DNA of 64,000 nt, taken from positions 161,856,388 through 161,920,387 of the forward strand of contig OY294068.1 of assembly GCA_958510875.1 (NCBI GenBank), read 5' to 3'. The position numbers and the translations under genes are program-made. Origin of the DNA: Endomychus coccineus (lineage: Eukaryota > Arthropoda > Insecta > Coleoptera > Endomychidae). Below are positions 33,661 to 46,900 of the stretch, piece by piece; positions within the stretch are counted from its first letter, which is position 1; each line of letters opens with the position of its first letter. The notes under the pieces are model-generated. The model made no database searches and was not told the DNA's origin. It saw only the letters and a list, made by a program, of their open reading frames with translations.

Positions 33661-33726
33661 TTCCACTCGATCATTATGATTCAGACTAGCGTTAACCCGG
33701 GTTCGATTCCATCCGGGAGCTTTTTA
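33661..33726 (+). other. tRNA-like Pol III B-box segment
   Basis: GGTTCGATTCC (33700-33710), a perfect internal B box, is followed by a tRNA-acceptor-like CCGGGAGC and T5. The T stem does not pair properly and no A box is evident, so it is not a functional tRNA gene; it may be SINE-derived. Inverted copies lie at about 33492-33557 and 36409-36474. Confidence 0.3.
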
Positions 33727-35897
33727 TTTTCTTTTTTCACTTTTTTTGATAATTATAATAAAAAATAATAATAATAGAGATTATCATTATTATTATTATT
33801 ATTACTATTATTATTAATTAATAAATTAATATTAAAATTAATTAATCAACAAAAAAATTAACAAATAAAATGCAGGTTTCGAGGCACGTTTCAAATGCAT
33901 ATAATAATGAAATTTTGTTTGGAAAAAAAACGTGGTCTTCATCTCTGAATTGTTAGAAATTCTATATTGCATATTACATTAGAGGAGAGGAAGCAGATCA
34001 AAAAAAGTGGAGGCTGTTCCTACACGAACACGCTTCGCGACTGTCTCTCTCTATCGTCATGAGTGCGACAGAGTAAAGATACTCACAAACAGTTTCGTGA
34101 TCTATCGGAATGATGATTATTATGATTAAAATTATTATGATTTTGTATCATAATTATCAAAAAAAGTGAAAAAAAAGAAAGGAAAAAGTCTGTCGGGTGG
34201 GATAGCGTTAGTGTACCATCTTTGATAATTAAGAATTGGAATTTTTAGTTGTTTTTTTGTGTGTGTGATTCTGTCAAACGCTGAAGCGGATAATGAGATA
34301 TACTGAGATAGCCACAAGAGGCATCTATAGTATGAATCAAAGTTTATAACGGAGGACTCAAAATTGGGCCCGGTAGGGCCCAAAAGGCTCAGCATGAGTT
34401 TTCTCGGGATTGACGCAATCTAGAAGATCGTGTTTGGTATCAAAATTTGCGTAAATGTTTCAGCTATCTAACTATACATTTCTTTTTCTGATTTGAAATT
34501 TCCCAAACCCAAAAATTTTTTAATTTTTCGCGGTTCCTTTTTTGCAAAGTAGTCTCAAATCGGCCTATATGAACCAAAGTTGTTGGATTTTGGTTCATAG
34601 ATGGAAGCTATAAATATCTTTCGTTTGAATTTTGTTTTGAGTCAAAAGGTACATTTTTTGGGCCACAATCGCAAAATTACGTTTTCTACGAAAAGAGCGA
34701 TTGCAGCGCCCCCTTTGCAAATATCGAACAAATAAAAACTCATATTGAAGTACACACAAAATACTATCAACGCATGGTAAGTATTAGTTGATACGACAAG
34801 ACAAACAGGCGTCTCATAATTGACAATTGAACAAACACTTTTTGGACCGTATATTAGGCCCCTTACATTCTATTAACTTCTAATTGCCGTCATTCCACTC
34901 CTTTTGATACCTTACAACTTTTTTTGTCATAAAATGATCGAGTGGAACTCAGAGTTCTTCTAGAAATGGACAAAACACCAAAGTCGGGGCAATTTGGACC
35001 CAAAAAATGGTAAAAGTGTCTGTGCTGTGGCACTAATCCAATATGACGCCCATTGGAAAAAAAAACAGGAGTATACAATTGAACATCTTCGTCAAACATT
35101 GGTCATTCAGTAGATGAACATGACTACTTCTGCCTCAGGATATCCGGTCTCCACTTCCGGTCTAGCTGTCGATATGCATCCGGTGCATGAGCTCGTCCTT
35201 ATCAGTTTTGAAAGGATGTAGGTGATAAGGATTTTATTTTATTTGTAAAGAGTATACAGGGTGTGTTCAAAAAGTGTGTCACATGTATAGAGTCACGTGA
35301 CTAACACATGGCAGCATGGCGGCCCTAAGGTCCAACTGTCATGGCGACCATAAGAACCAACTGTCATGGTGGGCATAAGGACCAGCTGTCATGGCGACCA
35401 TAAGAACCAGCTGTCATGGCGACCATAAGGACCAGCTGTCATGGCGGCCATAAGGACCAGCTGTCATGGCGACCATAAGGACCAGCTGTCATGGCGACCA
35501 TAAGGACCAACTGTCATGGCGACCATAAGGACCAGCTGTCATGGTGGCCATAAGGACCAGCTGTCATGGTAGACCTAAGGTACAGACTGCTTCCTGGAGG
35601 GGGCTCCGCCACCTCTAGGAAGTAATCTGTACCTTCGGTCCAAAAGGTACAGACTGCTTCATGAAGATGTCATCACCACTGTCAAACATCATCATCATCA
35701 GGGTTAAACCGGAAGTGGGTTATATATTCGACACATTGTTACACCGGAAGTGAAACCGGAAGTGATCATTTTATTGCATATTCAGAATCTACGTGATGTG
35801 TTGAATAAGAATATACTATTTATATGTCAATCAGTTTGACCGATCTCTCGCGATAAGGATTTGAAATTTTTATTTTTTTAAGTGGGGCTTCATGGGT

Positions 35898-36538
35898 AAT
35901 TCTTAATTATCAAAGATGGTACACTAACGCTATCCCACCCGACAGACTTTTTCCTTTCTTTTTTTTCACTTTTTTTGATAATTATGATACAAAATCATAA
36001 TAATTTTAATCATAATAATCATCATTCCGATAGATCACGAAACTGTTTGTGAGTATCTTTACTCTGTCGCACTCATGACGATAGAGAGAGACAGTCGCGA
36101 AGCGTGTTCGTGTAGGAACAGCCTCCACTTTTTTTGATCTGCTTCCTCTCCTCTAATGTAATATGCAATATAGAATTTCTAACAATTCAGAGATGAAGAC
36201 CACGTTTTTTTTCCAAACAAAATTTCATTATTATATGCATTTGAAACGTGCCTCGAAACCTGCATTTTATTTGTTAATTTTTTTGTTGATTAATTAATTT
36301 TAATATTAATTTATTAATTAATAATAATAGTAATAATAATAATAATAATGATAATCTCTATTATTATTATTTTTTATTATAATTATCAAAAAAAGTGAAA
36401 AAAGAAAATAAAAAGCTCCCGGATGGAATCGAACCCGGGTTAACGCTAGTCTGAATCATAATGATCGAGTGGAACTCAGAGTTTATCTAAAAATTGAAAA
36501 TCACCAAAGTCGGGGCAATTTGAACCCAAAAAATTGCC
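35898..36538 (+). repeat. Direct copy of 32981-33621
   Basis: 641 bp in direct orientation at a constant offset of 2917, joined to the inverted duplication at AAT. It ends 12 bases past the palindrome centre at ATTGCC. Confidence 0.9.
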
Positions 36539-37309
36539 AATAACTCGAGTAGCATAGGGCCCAGACATTTTTAATGTCCATATTCGTGATCAGCGCACCC
36601 GAAAACATACAGATTGACCAAAATTAAGGAAAGTAAAAATTTTGACCCAAAACGTGAAATAAAATTACAGAGGGACTGGACTATTTTACGAATGGACAAG
36701 AAGAGATATATCAAAATACTATAGAAACAGTGTTAAGACATAGGAAATGTATTCAAACATTTACCTATCTGGAAAGACGACAATCACATCAAATTATGTT
36801 CTTATTGTTCATTAACGTGTGACAGATTCGAATTTTCGAAAACGTAATTATAACTTGGAATTGAAAAGGTAATAATAGGGTCTATTCAAAACTTCAAAAA
36901 TCCAGTATGGCGAAACAAAATGAAGTTGTTGATGGTGGCCGACGCTAACAAGTAAAAAGTGATAACCTAAATGTGCAATTAGTTTTCAAATCCTTTTTTT
37001 AATGAAGCCAGGAAAAATAGAAATGAGTTTTCTAATTTTCGACTTTTTCAACAGCAGATTGTTAGTCATCTGAACGTTCAACTTCTTCCCAATTCAACCA
37101 TTTTCGTTTCCCTTATAGTTTTCGAGATTGTGGGGATCGAATTTGAAACAGTAATTCAATAGATAAATTTTTATTTTCCATGCTAACTTTTTCATCTGAC
37201 AAAAATATGAAAACAAACCGATTGTTAAAACGAGTGATTTTATCTAATTGAGTTTGTTTGATTTCTTTTTATTTACAAATATACCAGTCGTTTCGGCATT
37301 GAATAGAAT

Positions 37310-39121
37310 CAGTGGCGGCTCCTCGAAGGAGGCTAAGGAGGCTCAGCCTCCTCACCAATTTATCTTAATGATCATTCTCCATTTTATTCCCTGTTTCTCT
37401 GATAATTTTTAAAATTTTACAATTAATTCCCCGTTCTCAGTAGTTATTTTTAATCTGGCAACAGTGCCCTGAGGCTAGACTCTATATATCTCAAACGCTG
37501 AGCATGTGTTGTTCAACGCAGTTGCCGTTTTTCCGACTAGTCCGAACGCCAACTGGGTAAATCAGCGAAAACGGCAACACCCTCTGGAGGCTAGCCTGCG
37601 GCAGCCGCTAGCAATCTATGAAATACGAGACGTGCGTTCTGCCGACTGCTGAGTAGGTCAGTCTGTTGTGAATTTAAAATAAGTGTTAGTGAGTTAGTTG
37701 CTGCCTTTTAGAAAATCCATTTAGTGAATTAACATATGATAGAAGTGTTTCTTTTAAATAAACGGCCTTTACCGGATTTGAAAGGATTAGTAATGTCAGG
37801 TAACTATCAAAATCGATCATTGTTAATACAAATAGTAGTATTGACAAGACGAAGTTTAAAAAAAAATCATTGATTTCCCTGTAATGCTCCAACTCGATGG
37901 AATTTTACATCACGTGCAGTATTTACCATCCATAAAAATAAAGACAAATTAATTGAAACATTTGATTTTGTATTAAACAGTGATGACTTTTCAACAGATC
38001 AGGTTTCATTAAATGCTGCTGTTGGTTTAAAATCTTATTTTGAAAATGAAGAATTTTTGTTTTTTCTTGATAATTTTAAATTAATATTTGAACAGACTGA
38101 TATTATTTTTCAAATTTTACAACATAAATTCACTGATATAATTTATTCAAGAGATCGTTTGAAACATCTCATTGGAAAACTTTCAAGTATCCGTAATACA
38201 GAATTTCATTTTAATATTTTATTTGAAAATTTTTCAACTGATGAGGCTCCTCCCGCGAAAAGGAGGAAAACATGTAATTTGGTAGACAAGAAACTACAAT
38301 ATAAACAACTTTTTTATGAAATTTTAGATACTATTAAAGGTCAAATTGAGATTCGATTTTCCGATTTACATGAATTGAAGTTTTTTGACTTGACGAATAG
38401 AAGATTTTCGAAACTTTTTCAAAAGAGTTCCCCAATACACTTTAAGAAAACTTAGTTCTAAAATATAAATTTTTTGATACAATAGCACGGCACAATGAAT
38501 TATGCGTTATATACTCGGATAAAGATATTTTAGGCCAGTATGACAGTTACGCCGATATGATAAAATATATGATAGACAATGATTTGCAGCAATTTTTATC
38601 TTTTATTTTTATAAACTACTTTGTTTGACAGTCACCATTTCTGTTACGTCGGCATCGGTGGAGAGATCATTTTCTACTCTCAAACGAATTAAAACATAGA
38701 TGCCAAATACAATGGGCCAAAATTGTTCATACAATGTTAGTTTAATATCTATTGAAAAAGATTTAGTAAAACACTTAAAACAAAATGATACATTTAATAT
38801 TATTGATCAGTAGAGTTCCGTTAATATATAAAAAAAGTTAATAAAATTAATTAAAAAGAACGAAATATGAAAAATTCCAAAAAAAAAAGAAAAAATATTA
38901 AAAATCCAAAAAAAATAAAAAACAAAAAACTAATAAAAAAATTTGTTGGCAAGAGAAACTCTATACCTCCACGTTAGTTCTTGCTGGGTAACAATTAATT
39001 TTGTCACTGAAGTAGCTGGTACGGTCGCTGTGCAAAGGTTAAAAGGCTGTGAATAGAGTATATTTTTACAAAAACGTTTTATGTCCAGCCTCCTCTCTCA
39101 AAAATTCACGAGCCGCCACTG
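37310..39121 (+). mobile_element. hAT transposon with 8-bp TSD AATAGAAT
   Basis: 1812 bp. Ends are CAGTGGCGGCTC and its inverse, with AATAGAAT at both 37302-37309 and 39122-39129, the 8-bp duplication expected of hAT. It interrupts the Penelope reverse transcriptase precisely between flanking codons. Confidence 0.92.
37980..38815 (+). pseudogene. hAT transposase remnant
   Basis: A 132-codon open frame (38057-38455) with an APPAKRRK stretch is followed, after stops, by SVTSASVERSFSTLKRIKT (38640-38700), the hAT C-terminal dimerisation signature. The N-terminal half is missing, so this is an internally deleted copy. Confidence 0.75.
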
Positions 39122-40710
39122 AATAGAATTAAAAAACATTGGGCAGAGATTAAAAACCACACACCTCTAGATCAATCTAGATTTATAAATGCAATAAAGT
39201 TTTATTTGGAATGCACCTATTTTCAATACGGTGAACAATATTTTGGCCAAATCGGCACAGCAATGGGATCTCCTATTTCAGCTAATATTGTTAACCTACT
39301 TATGGAATCTTTAATAAATTCATTAGATTTTCAACCCATTTTTTTTAAACGGTATGTAGACGATTGCCTAACGTCCCAATGATAAAATTCAATACATGAT
39401 TAACAAATTTAACGATTTCCACTGTAAACTTCAATTTACTTGTGAAATAAAAGTGAACAGAAACATACATTTCCTAGATATGAACATTAGGCATGATGCA
39501 TATGGAAAAATAAAAACTTCGTGGTTTACTAAAGAAGTTTGGTCTCAACGTTATCTTCCCTTCAATTCCGTTGCACCAACAAATTATAAAAAAAAAGTCT
39601 TACGGATCGCGCGGTTAAATTGTCTCACCCAGAGGACCGTCCCAAAAGTTTAAAAATTGATCGTAATACACTGGAAATGAATGGCTACCCAGAAACATTT
39701 TTCAATCCCATCATTGAAGAAAGAATAAACAAAATCAATAATGGAACGTCATATATAAATAACACAAATGGTAATACAAATAATTTTATAACATTACCAT
39801 AGATATACTTTCCGGAGACCTCAGAGAAAATTTGAAAATGTTCAAAAAAGTATGATATAAATGTTGCTCATATACTAACTGTGTTGGGAAATATTTTTCA
39901 AATCTAAAACCTTCAATACCTAAAGATAAACAAACCCAAACAGTATACAAATTGAATTGTTTAGATTGCGATTGGATATAGGAATCTCTAAACAATATTT
40001 ACAAAAAAGAATGTATGGCCATTAGTATAGTACAAGAAACAAAAATTCCACCGCCATTGCTAAACACTGCTTTGATTATAATCATGAATTCGATTACAAA
40101 AATGTTAATATTTTAACTAAGGAAACCAATAAAAGATCTGTTTTGGAGATGATTCACATAAAACGTGACTCCAAGTCGGTAAATCATTGAACAGATATCC
40201 AATCATTGAGCCAGATTTATACTAATTTAATTAATTAAAACCCTCGAAAATTCCTACAAGCGTCTTTATAATGTATATTTTAGGTAGAATGCTCAAAAGC
40301 AATAGTTTTAATAAGGTCTGACAACCTTTTTCTATTACCTCATAAATCTTCAACATCTGGTTCAAAAGTGAATCCTCAAATGTTATATTTTTAGTTCAGT
40401 TCTTTAGTCGTATTACATACTGTGATTCGATATGTTATAGAGCTTATAAGGTTATTGCTTAGCAGCGGATTCTTAATTTATATACTAAAACATTAATTGT
40501 GCTATAATTTCGATTGTTCTTGTTTCTGTTCGTTTTGGCGACGTGGGCATTTTTAGTTGAAATTAGTACGATAAGGACACCTTGTGGAGATACAATTAGT
40601 TTCAAGAGTTATACGTCTTCTGATGATGGTCGTGAAACCGAAACGTATGAAAATGAAAATAATAAGCATATGAGTTAGTGTGACCTATATATATATATAT
40701 ATATATTATT

Positions 40711-40974
40711 ATAATTGCTTTTGTCTGGAAACAAAAAAGTTCGAATGATAGAAAAAAAAAATATTTGAAGAACGAGTTGTGTTTGGTTGAAATAGCTAAA
40801 ACATCACATTTTGACATGTAAAAAAAATAATCAAACTGGTGGATTCTACATGGTAAAAGTGAACTTAATGGTGTTCCCCCCTTTTTATTCAGCAACAAAT
40901 CTATAACATGTATCTTCTCTAATTTTATTGAAACACAGACTTTCTTATAATGAGTATAAAAGTAATGTTAATGA
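40711..40974. other. 3' flank of GMC gene B
   Basis: AT-rich, no gene; presumed 3' untranslated region and intergenic spacer of the GMC gene on the minus strand. It overlaps a possible polyadenylation region. Confidence 0.4.
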
Positions 40975-43900
40975 TTATGACCATCTGGAATGTGTCTTCT
41001 TTATAAGATCTGCTGCCTTCTCTCCAATCAAAAATGCTTGGGCATTCATGTGTCCAGATACAGTAGTCGGCAAAACAGAACAATCAGCAACTCTCAAACG
41101 TTTTATACCGTACACTTTCAATTCTGCATCTACTACCGACAGTAGATGATTTGATCGTCCCATTCTAGCTGTGCCCGAAATGTGGTACGCAGGAAAAGAC
41201 AATTGTTTTATGAGACATTGCCAATATTTTCGGCATCCAATTCTAAAATCGCTGCATGCGGGAATATTGAAATATAATTTCGGATTAAAACGCTTCATCG
41301 GTTTTGTTTCGCTTAATTTGACAATCAACATGACTGCTTTATGAATAGTTTCTAGATCGTCATTGTCAGCAAATATATTCGAATCAATTAGTGGAAAGTC
41401 CTTCGGACTTTTGGATTTCAAGCGTAATGCTCCAGTTGACTTTGGATGTAACAGAAAAATGGTATATTGTAAATCAGTTGATGTGTTAAACTGTGTCAGA
41501 GATTGTTGTACTTCTTCATTGTAATTATTTAGAGCCCGTGGATTTTCTTTTACCGGTGATGGGGCTACTTGAACAATTTCTATATCAGGAAATGTAGATT
41601 CATTATTCCTTGTATTTATGAATGTTACACTTTGACTGTTCACTTGATTCGTCAATAGTCCTTCTCCTCTTAGATATTCCTCAATCAGTTCTCTTAATGG
41701 TTTGATATTCTCAGAATAATTCGTTCTAAAATATATGTTATTGAAATTTATATGATCTTTCATGAAATGTCCCACTGGCGAATCTTGGAGCACAGGTATG
41801 CCATGATTCTTCAATTCGTTCCGGGGGCCAATTCCTGAGAGCATGAGTAATTGAGGAGTATTTACAGAACCCCCATTGAGGATGACTTCTTTCCTTGCAT
41901 TAGCCACATAATATTTGCCGTTTCTCACAAATTGTACACCGTGTGCTGTTTTGTTGATTTCATGTATCAAAATTTTAGTGACATAAGCTTTAGTGGTTAA
42001 ATTCAAATTGAATCTTGTCAAAACTGGTTTAATGTAGCTCGTAGCTCCACTCACTCTTTGGCCGAACTCGATGTTTCTCTGAATTCTAGACACACCGATT
42101 TGACTAGCTGCATTATTATCTTCTACAAAAGGAATTCCCACTTCCACATTACTTCGGACGAATGTTTCATGAAATGGGGATACCGGCTCTGAGTAAGCAC
42201 AATTCAAGGGGCCGAAAACTCCTCTGTATTCTCTATCAATCTTTTCTGATTCATAATTTTCCATCTTCTTGAAATATGGTAATACATCCTTGTATGCCCA
42301 ACCAGGATTGCCAAGAGCTGCCCATCTGTCAAAATCAGCAGCATTAGCTCTGGTATAAACTAAGCCATTTATGGATCCAGATCCTCCCAGAACCTTTCCT
42401 CTGATGTAAGGACATTCTGAACGAACTCTGCCTAAAATTGAAAATATTTCATTCAAATTAATATTGTTCTTAAGAGCAATATTAATGATAATATTTTATA
42501 TTCATTCATATCAAACATTAATTTATAGTAATCAATGTAGGTATCAAGATAGAAGGTTCGAAATCTATGTGGCGTGAAAAACAGTGAACGGATGGAACAT
42601 ATTCATATTTAAACCATAGTTTATACGAAGGCAAGATGAAAAATCTCTGAAAAATGAAACAAGAAATGATTTATTCGGTCAACACTTATTTTGTTTCTCA
42701 ACATGATCTCCTTTTTTCTAATTTTTTGATCCCTTCCAAATAATACGATTTCGGTAATCCTTCAAAATTTCAGCGATAACCTCATCGTTGGAGCATTATC
42801 TCTTTCCGCCGAGCCATTCCTTCAAGTTTGGAAATAGATAAAAATCGAGGGGCCCAAATATGGAGAGTATGGTCGATGACGAACCAGTTCTTAGCGCAAT
42901 TTTGCTAATGCGATTGTGGACCTGTGCGCCGGGGCTTTGTCCTGGTGAAAGATCACTTTTTTCTTTGCCAAATGCGACCACTTCCGCTTCAAATCAGCAT
43001 CGATCCAACAGCTCTGCACAATATATACCGGTGATCGTTTTGCCCTTTCCAAGGTCATCAATACCGTGAGCATCCCAAACAACTGTCACTATGACTTGTT
43101 GGCCGATAAACCCATTTTGGCCTTTTATGACTTCGATTCGCCAGGACAAGTCCACTGTTTCAACCGTTCTTCGGTCTCTGGTGTGTTGTGATGAATTCAT
43201 GTTTTGTCCACGGTTACGAAACGCCGCAAAAAGTTCTTCGTATCAAGCTTGAACATCGCCAAACATTCGTTTGAAGTTGTCATACGGTGGCGCTTGTTGT
43301 CAACAGAGAGTAAATGCGGCACCTATCATGCAAATTGCTCATGTTCAAAAATGTATGCAAAATGTTCCGTACACGTTCGGTTGAAATGCCCATAGCCTCA
43401 GCAATCTCATGCACTTTAACTAGCCGATCGTCCAATATCATACCATGAATCTTACGATTCCTGGCGTAACCTCAATTAGACGACCAGAACGTTAGGCGTC
43501 CTTTGTAGTCATACCACCACAACGAAAATCAGTGAACCACTTGTGAATCGTTCCAATCGATGGTGAGGAGTCCCCATAATTTATAACAAGCGATGCTTTG
43601 GTTTGCGTAATGTTTTTCCACACAAGACATAATGTTTCATCAAGACGCGAAATTCACGTTTTTCCATGTTTACAAAAATATTCAAGGCTGCTTGCGTTCG
43701 ATAGGTGACAAAACAGAATTGAATGACATATCATTCTGGAAATGTTGGTGCGTTCTAGTTAAAGATGGTACATCACAAAGAGACTTTTCCCCTTGCCCTC
43801 GTATTAATATTTATCGTGAATCAAACAACAATTCATAATATTTTCAATGTAGAAAATTAAGCATGCAGTATGCAGTAGGTAATGTGTTTAGGCTGCCTGT

Positions 43901-46900
43901 ATTCGAATATATTTCGCTATTTGCTTGATCACGCTCTTGAGGAGTTGATCTATAGAGTCCTAAGTGGCTTATCCGAAGCATATTTCACGACACACGTGGA
44001 GTACCTCAAGATACGATATTGGGTTCGCTACTCTTCATTACACATAATAGTAGTAATAATATTCTGTGATAATATTTATTGAATTAGTTAAGTGAATGAC
44101 ACATACATTATCAAAAGTATCAATGTTGCACTCGTATGCACCACGATAAAACTTGCAAGAGCTTGTTCAACAAGTCTTGATAATTACAGAAGTCTGGTAT
44201 AGAGAGAACAAACTCTATACAGCCGAACAAAACTATCAATGTCATGTTCTCCAGAAGGTAAGAAATCGAGCCTCTGATGAAGAGAATGGTAATATGGGGC
44301 AAGTCAGTTGACTTTTTCGGGACGGTGAAATATCTGGAAGTCACTCTGGTCAAAAAACTACTCCGGCAGAAGCAACCGGAGTCGAGGTCCCAAAATGCTA
44401 TGGTATTCTTTTGGCAGTGTAGGAGAGCAATGGGTATGAAGTGGAATTTTGGGCCTAAGCAGCTGACGGGGATCTCCTCGGCTATCATTATCCCAAGATT
44501 CAGTCATGCAGTTCTCGTAGGGTGAAAAAGAACCGAACTGATTATATCCCAGAAACTTCTGTACAGAATACAGAGACTCTTCCTCAGATGCATTACATCC
44601 ACGAGGAAGAGTACATCGACTTCAGCATTGAGAGCCTTTGCTGGGCGTGCCACCCCTATCAATGACATTGAAGAATCTCGCAATGATGGCGGTCTACAGG
44701 CTAAGCTGCAATGGCTCCCTACAGAGATGGGGTGCAGACCAATCCCGTCTATTTAGGGGGCAGTCAAAAGGCTGCAAATTATCTTTACACAAATGCGAAA
44801 CAATTATATAAAATCACTAACCAAATCGAATAATTTGCCACGCACACTATTCATCTGTCTCCAAGCACCAACACATTTCTAGTTTATTTCAGATTTACGT
44901 CAGTATTTAGTTACATAAAAATTTGTATATTTTTCTAATTAGATTATTTATTCTTATTAGGGCTCAATCCTCGATGTTTAACCATTTAATCCTAAATTCA
45001 ATAATTCTTTGGTCTAGTTTCAATGAATGAGGGAAAATAAATTTTAGAAAAATATAGCTCAGTTGCTATTTCAAACAATGGGAAATTATATTTTGCCGAT
45101 TATCTTTATCTAAGGTGATACTAGTTTATTGATTTTTCAGATTTATAGTTTTTGTTTCCCCACGTGTTTTGTCAAATGTTTCGTGTAATTTACATCTTTT
45201 TTCTCATTTGGAAATATTGATTACCTGAACATCCATTCTTCTGAGGGATTGTACTATATCCCCAGTTTCTGTCAGAGAAAGCAGCTACATTAAAATAATA
45301 TGGTATAGCAGTAAAATCGTCATCGAAATCACCAGCTTCAAGTACTAAAATTTTCCATTTTTCTACTTCAGAAAGTCGTCTGGCAACAACAGATCCTGAC
45401 GAACCGGCACCAACTATTATGAAATCAAATTCACCAAAATCTGAAGAAAAAAAGGTGTTAGCAGTAAATTCCTCGATTAGATTATCTTATTATGACTGTA
45501 TTGCAAACATTATTCAAAAGCGACGATGAATGGTTAGGATTTCGAACTAACGATTTTTTTTATATTTCACGTTCAAAAATTCAATTTCACAATTCATTGT
45601 TCGCTACATTTCGATTTACCAAAATGTGTACAGGGCCGGACAGGACCACTGGGACGTCGAAACGATTTCCGGTGGTCCGCTCCAAAAATTTCGCCACTCT
45701 GACGCTGCATTTTTATGATAAATCGATTTATTGTTTTTATGGAACAAAATAGTTGTAGGTACGCGCCTTGTACCAAAATTGTTATTATTCCTACCTATCA
45801 GAACCAGAAGAGAAGAATATTTCTGTTCAAATCTGTACCTATAATGTTCCTTTGATGGATTGGTTTAAATTATATATACCTATTGATAAATGCAACATCC
45901 GCTTTTTTGCCTATTAAAAACTGAGACATCCGATAAAGCTTTAACAAAATAAAAGATATTGGAAGAACTGATAAGTTTTGCGATTGCACAAAATTTTAAA
46001 TATAACTTGTAAGAGAATTCTGGACCAGAAAGACCTTATCATTAAAATATAATTTTCACATATTTTTTAAATTTATTTTTTCATGAGTGGCCAAATTTAC
46101 TGAATGTAAAATTGAAATACCTATATATTTAATCTCTATAATCTACATGCTTCCAGAATTTTTTTTCGCGACAACATTGGATAAATTTCATGATAGGTGA
46201 TATATTATTACAACGAATTTCAGTCCTGGATTGATGTTGCTGAAAACTTTGTCATGAATGTCTAATTTTAAGTGTGAAGTAGCTGTTATTTTATACAGAA
46301 TGTCCTATTTTCACTTCCCTCACTATACGTAGTATACAGGGTGTCCTCGAACTGCGTGCCTAAAATAAAACCGAAGAGTCTTTGATTCGAAAAAAATTTG
46401 ATGAGCCTTTTTACTTTTGCCTCAAGTGTCTTGTTTAGCCGGTAGAGGGCTTCAAAGTTGCAAAAATAATTTTGTTTTTTCGGTATAACTTGAGAACGTG
46501 ATGGAGGACTTTTACAATATTTGGCAGGTGAGTTACTGTCAATAATAGCCGTTTTTGAAAGCGGAGCATAGAGCCTTAGAGACTATAGAAATGGCTCAAA
46601 CATGAGAATGTAACGGGAAAAGTGTCCAGAACTTTTTTGTGGTCAATGTAATTCACTCTTTATTTTTTATGTAGATAGTGTATCTAATTTGAAAACTTTT
46701 CTTACTCTTAGAAAATTTTGATAAAATCAACGGATTAGCTTGAAAAAAATAATTTTCGAGTCTCTGTAATTTTGGCTTACTAATTTTACTTGATTAAAAT
46801 ACCTTAGTTGCCTTTGCTTTTCTAATGTCATTTTGGCATTTGGAGAATTTATTCTCAAAACTGTCAGTTTTTACTTTGTTTACGTTTTAATTTTATGAAA

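Larger units (their letters stand above)
31320..35898. repeat. Inverted duplication of the Polinton end plus flank
   Basis: Arms 31320-33608 and 33610-35898 pair around 33609 (positions sum to 67218). All long open frames in one arm recur unchanged in the other, and the TIR, target duplication and subterminal motifs are present in mirror image. The right arm stops at 35898, inside former Polinton sequence. Arm identity appears near 100%. Confidence 0.93.
36539..40710 (+). mobile_element. Penelope-like element split by a hAT insertion
   Basis: Before the hAT copy, 37270-37309 reads LFTNIP in broken frames; after it, 39130-39370 continues the reverse transcriptase with FGQIGTAMGSPISANIV and a YVDD motif (39355-39366). 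Then come PLE C-terminal blocks (39620-39800), a degenerate GIY-YIG module (LNCLDCD, QYLQKRMYGH; 39940-40030) and a CTGATGA...GAAAC core at 40620-40644, followed by a (TA)n run. Stops and frame breaks make it inactive. The left boundary is unclear; 36539-37260 shows no coding signal. Confidence 0.65.

Noticed and set aside
33661..33720. Functional tRNA gene
   Set aside because: The T stem does not pair, and no A box or full cloverleaf is visible.
35109..35898. A second, independent Polinton insertion
   Set aside because: It carries the same target duplication in reverse complement and the same flank, so it is a rearranged copy of the first element's end.
43204..44082. Several 60-68 codon plus-strand frames
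   Set aside because: They lie in or beside the minus-strand mariner and show no similarity to proteins.
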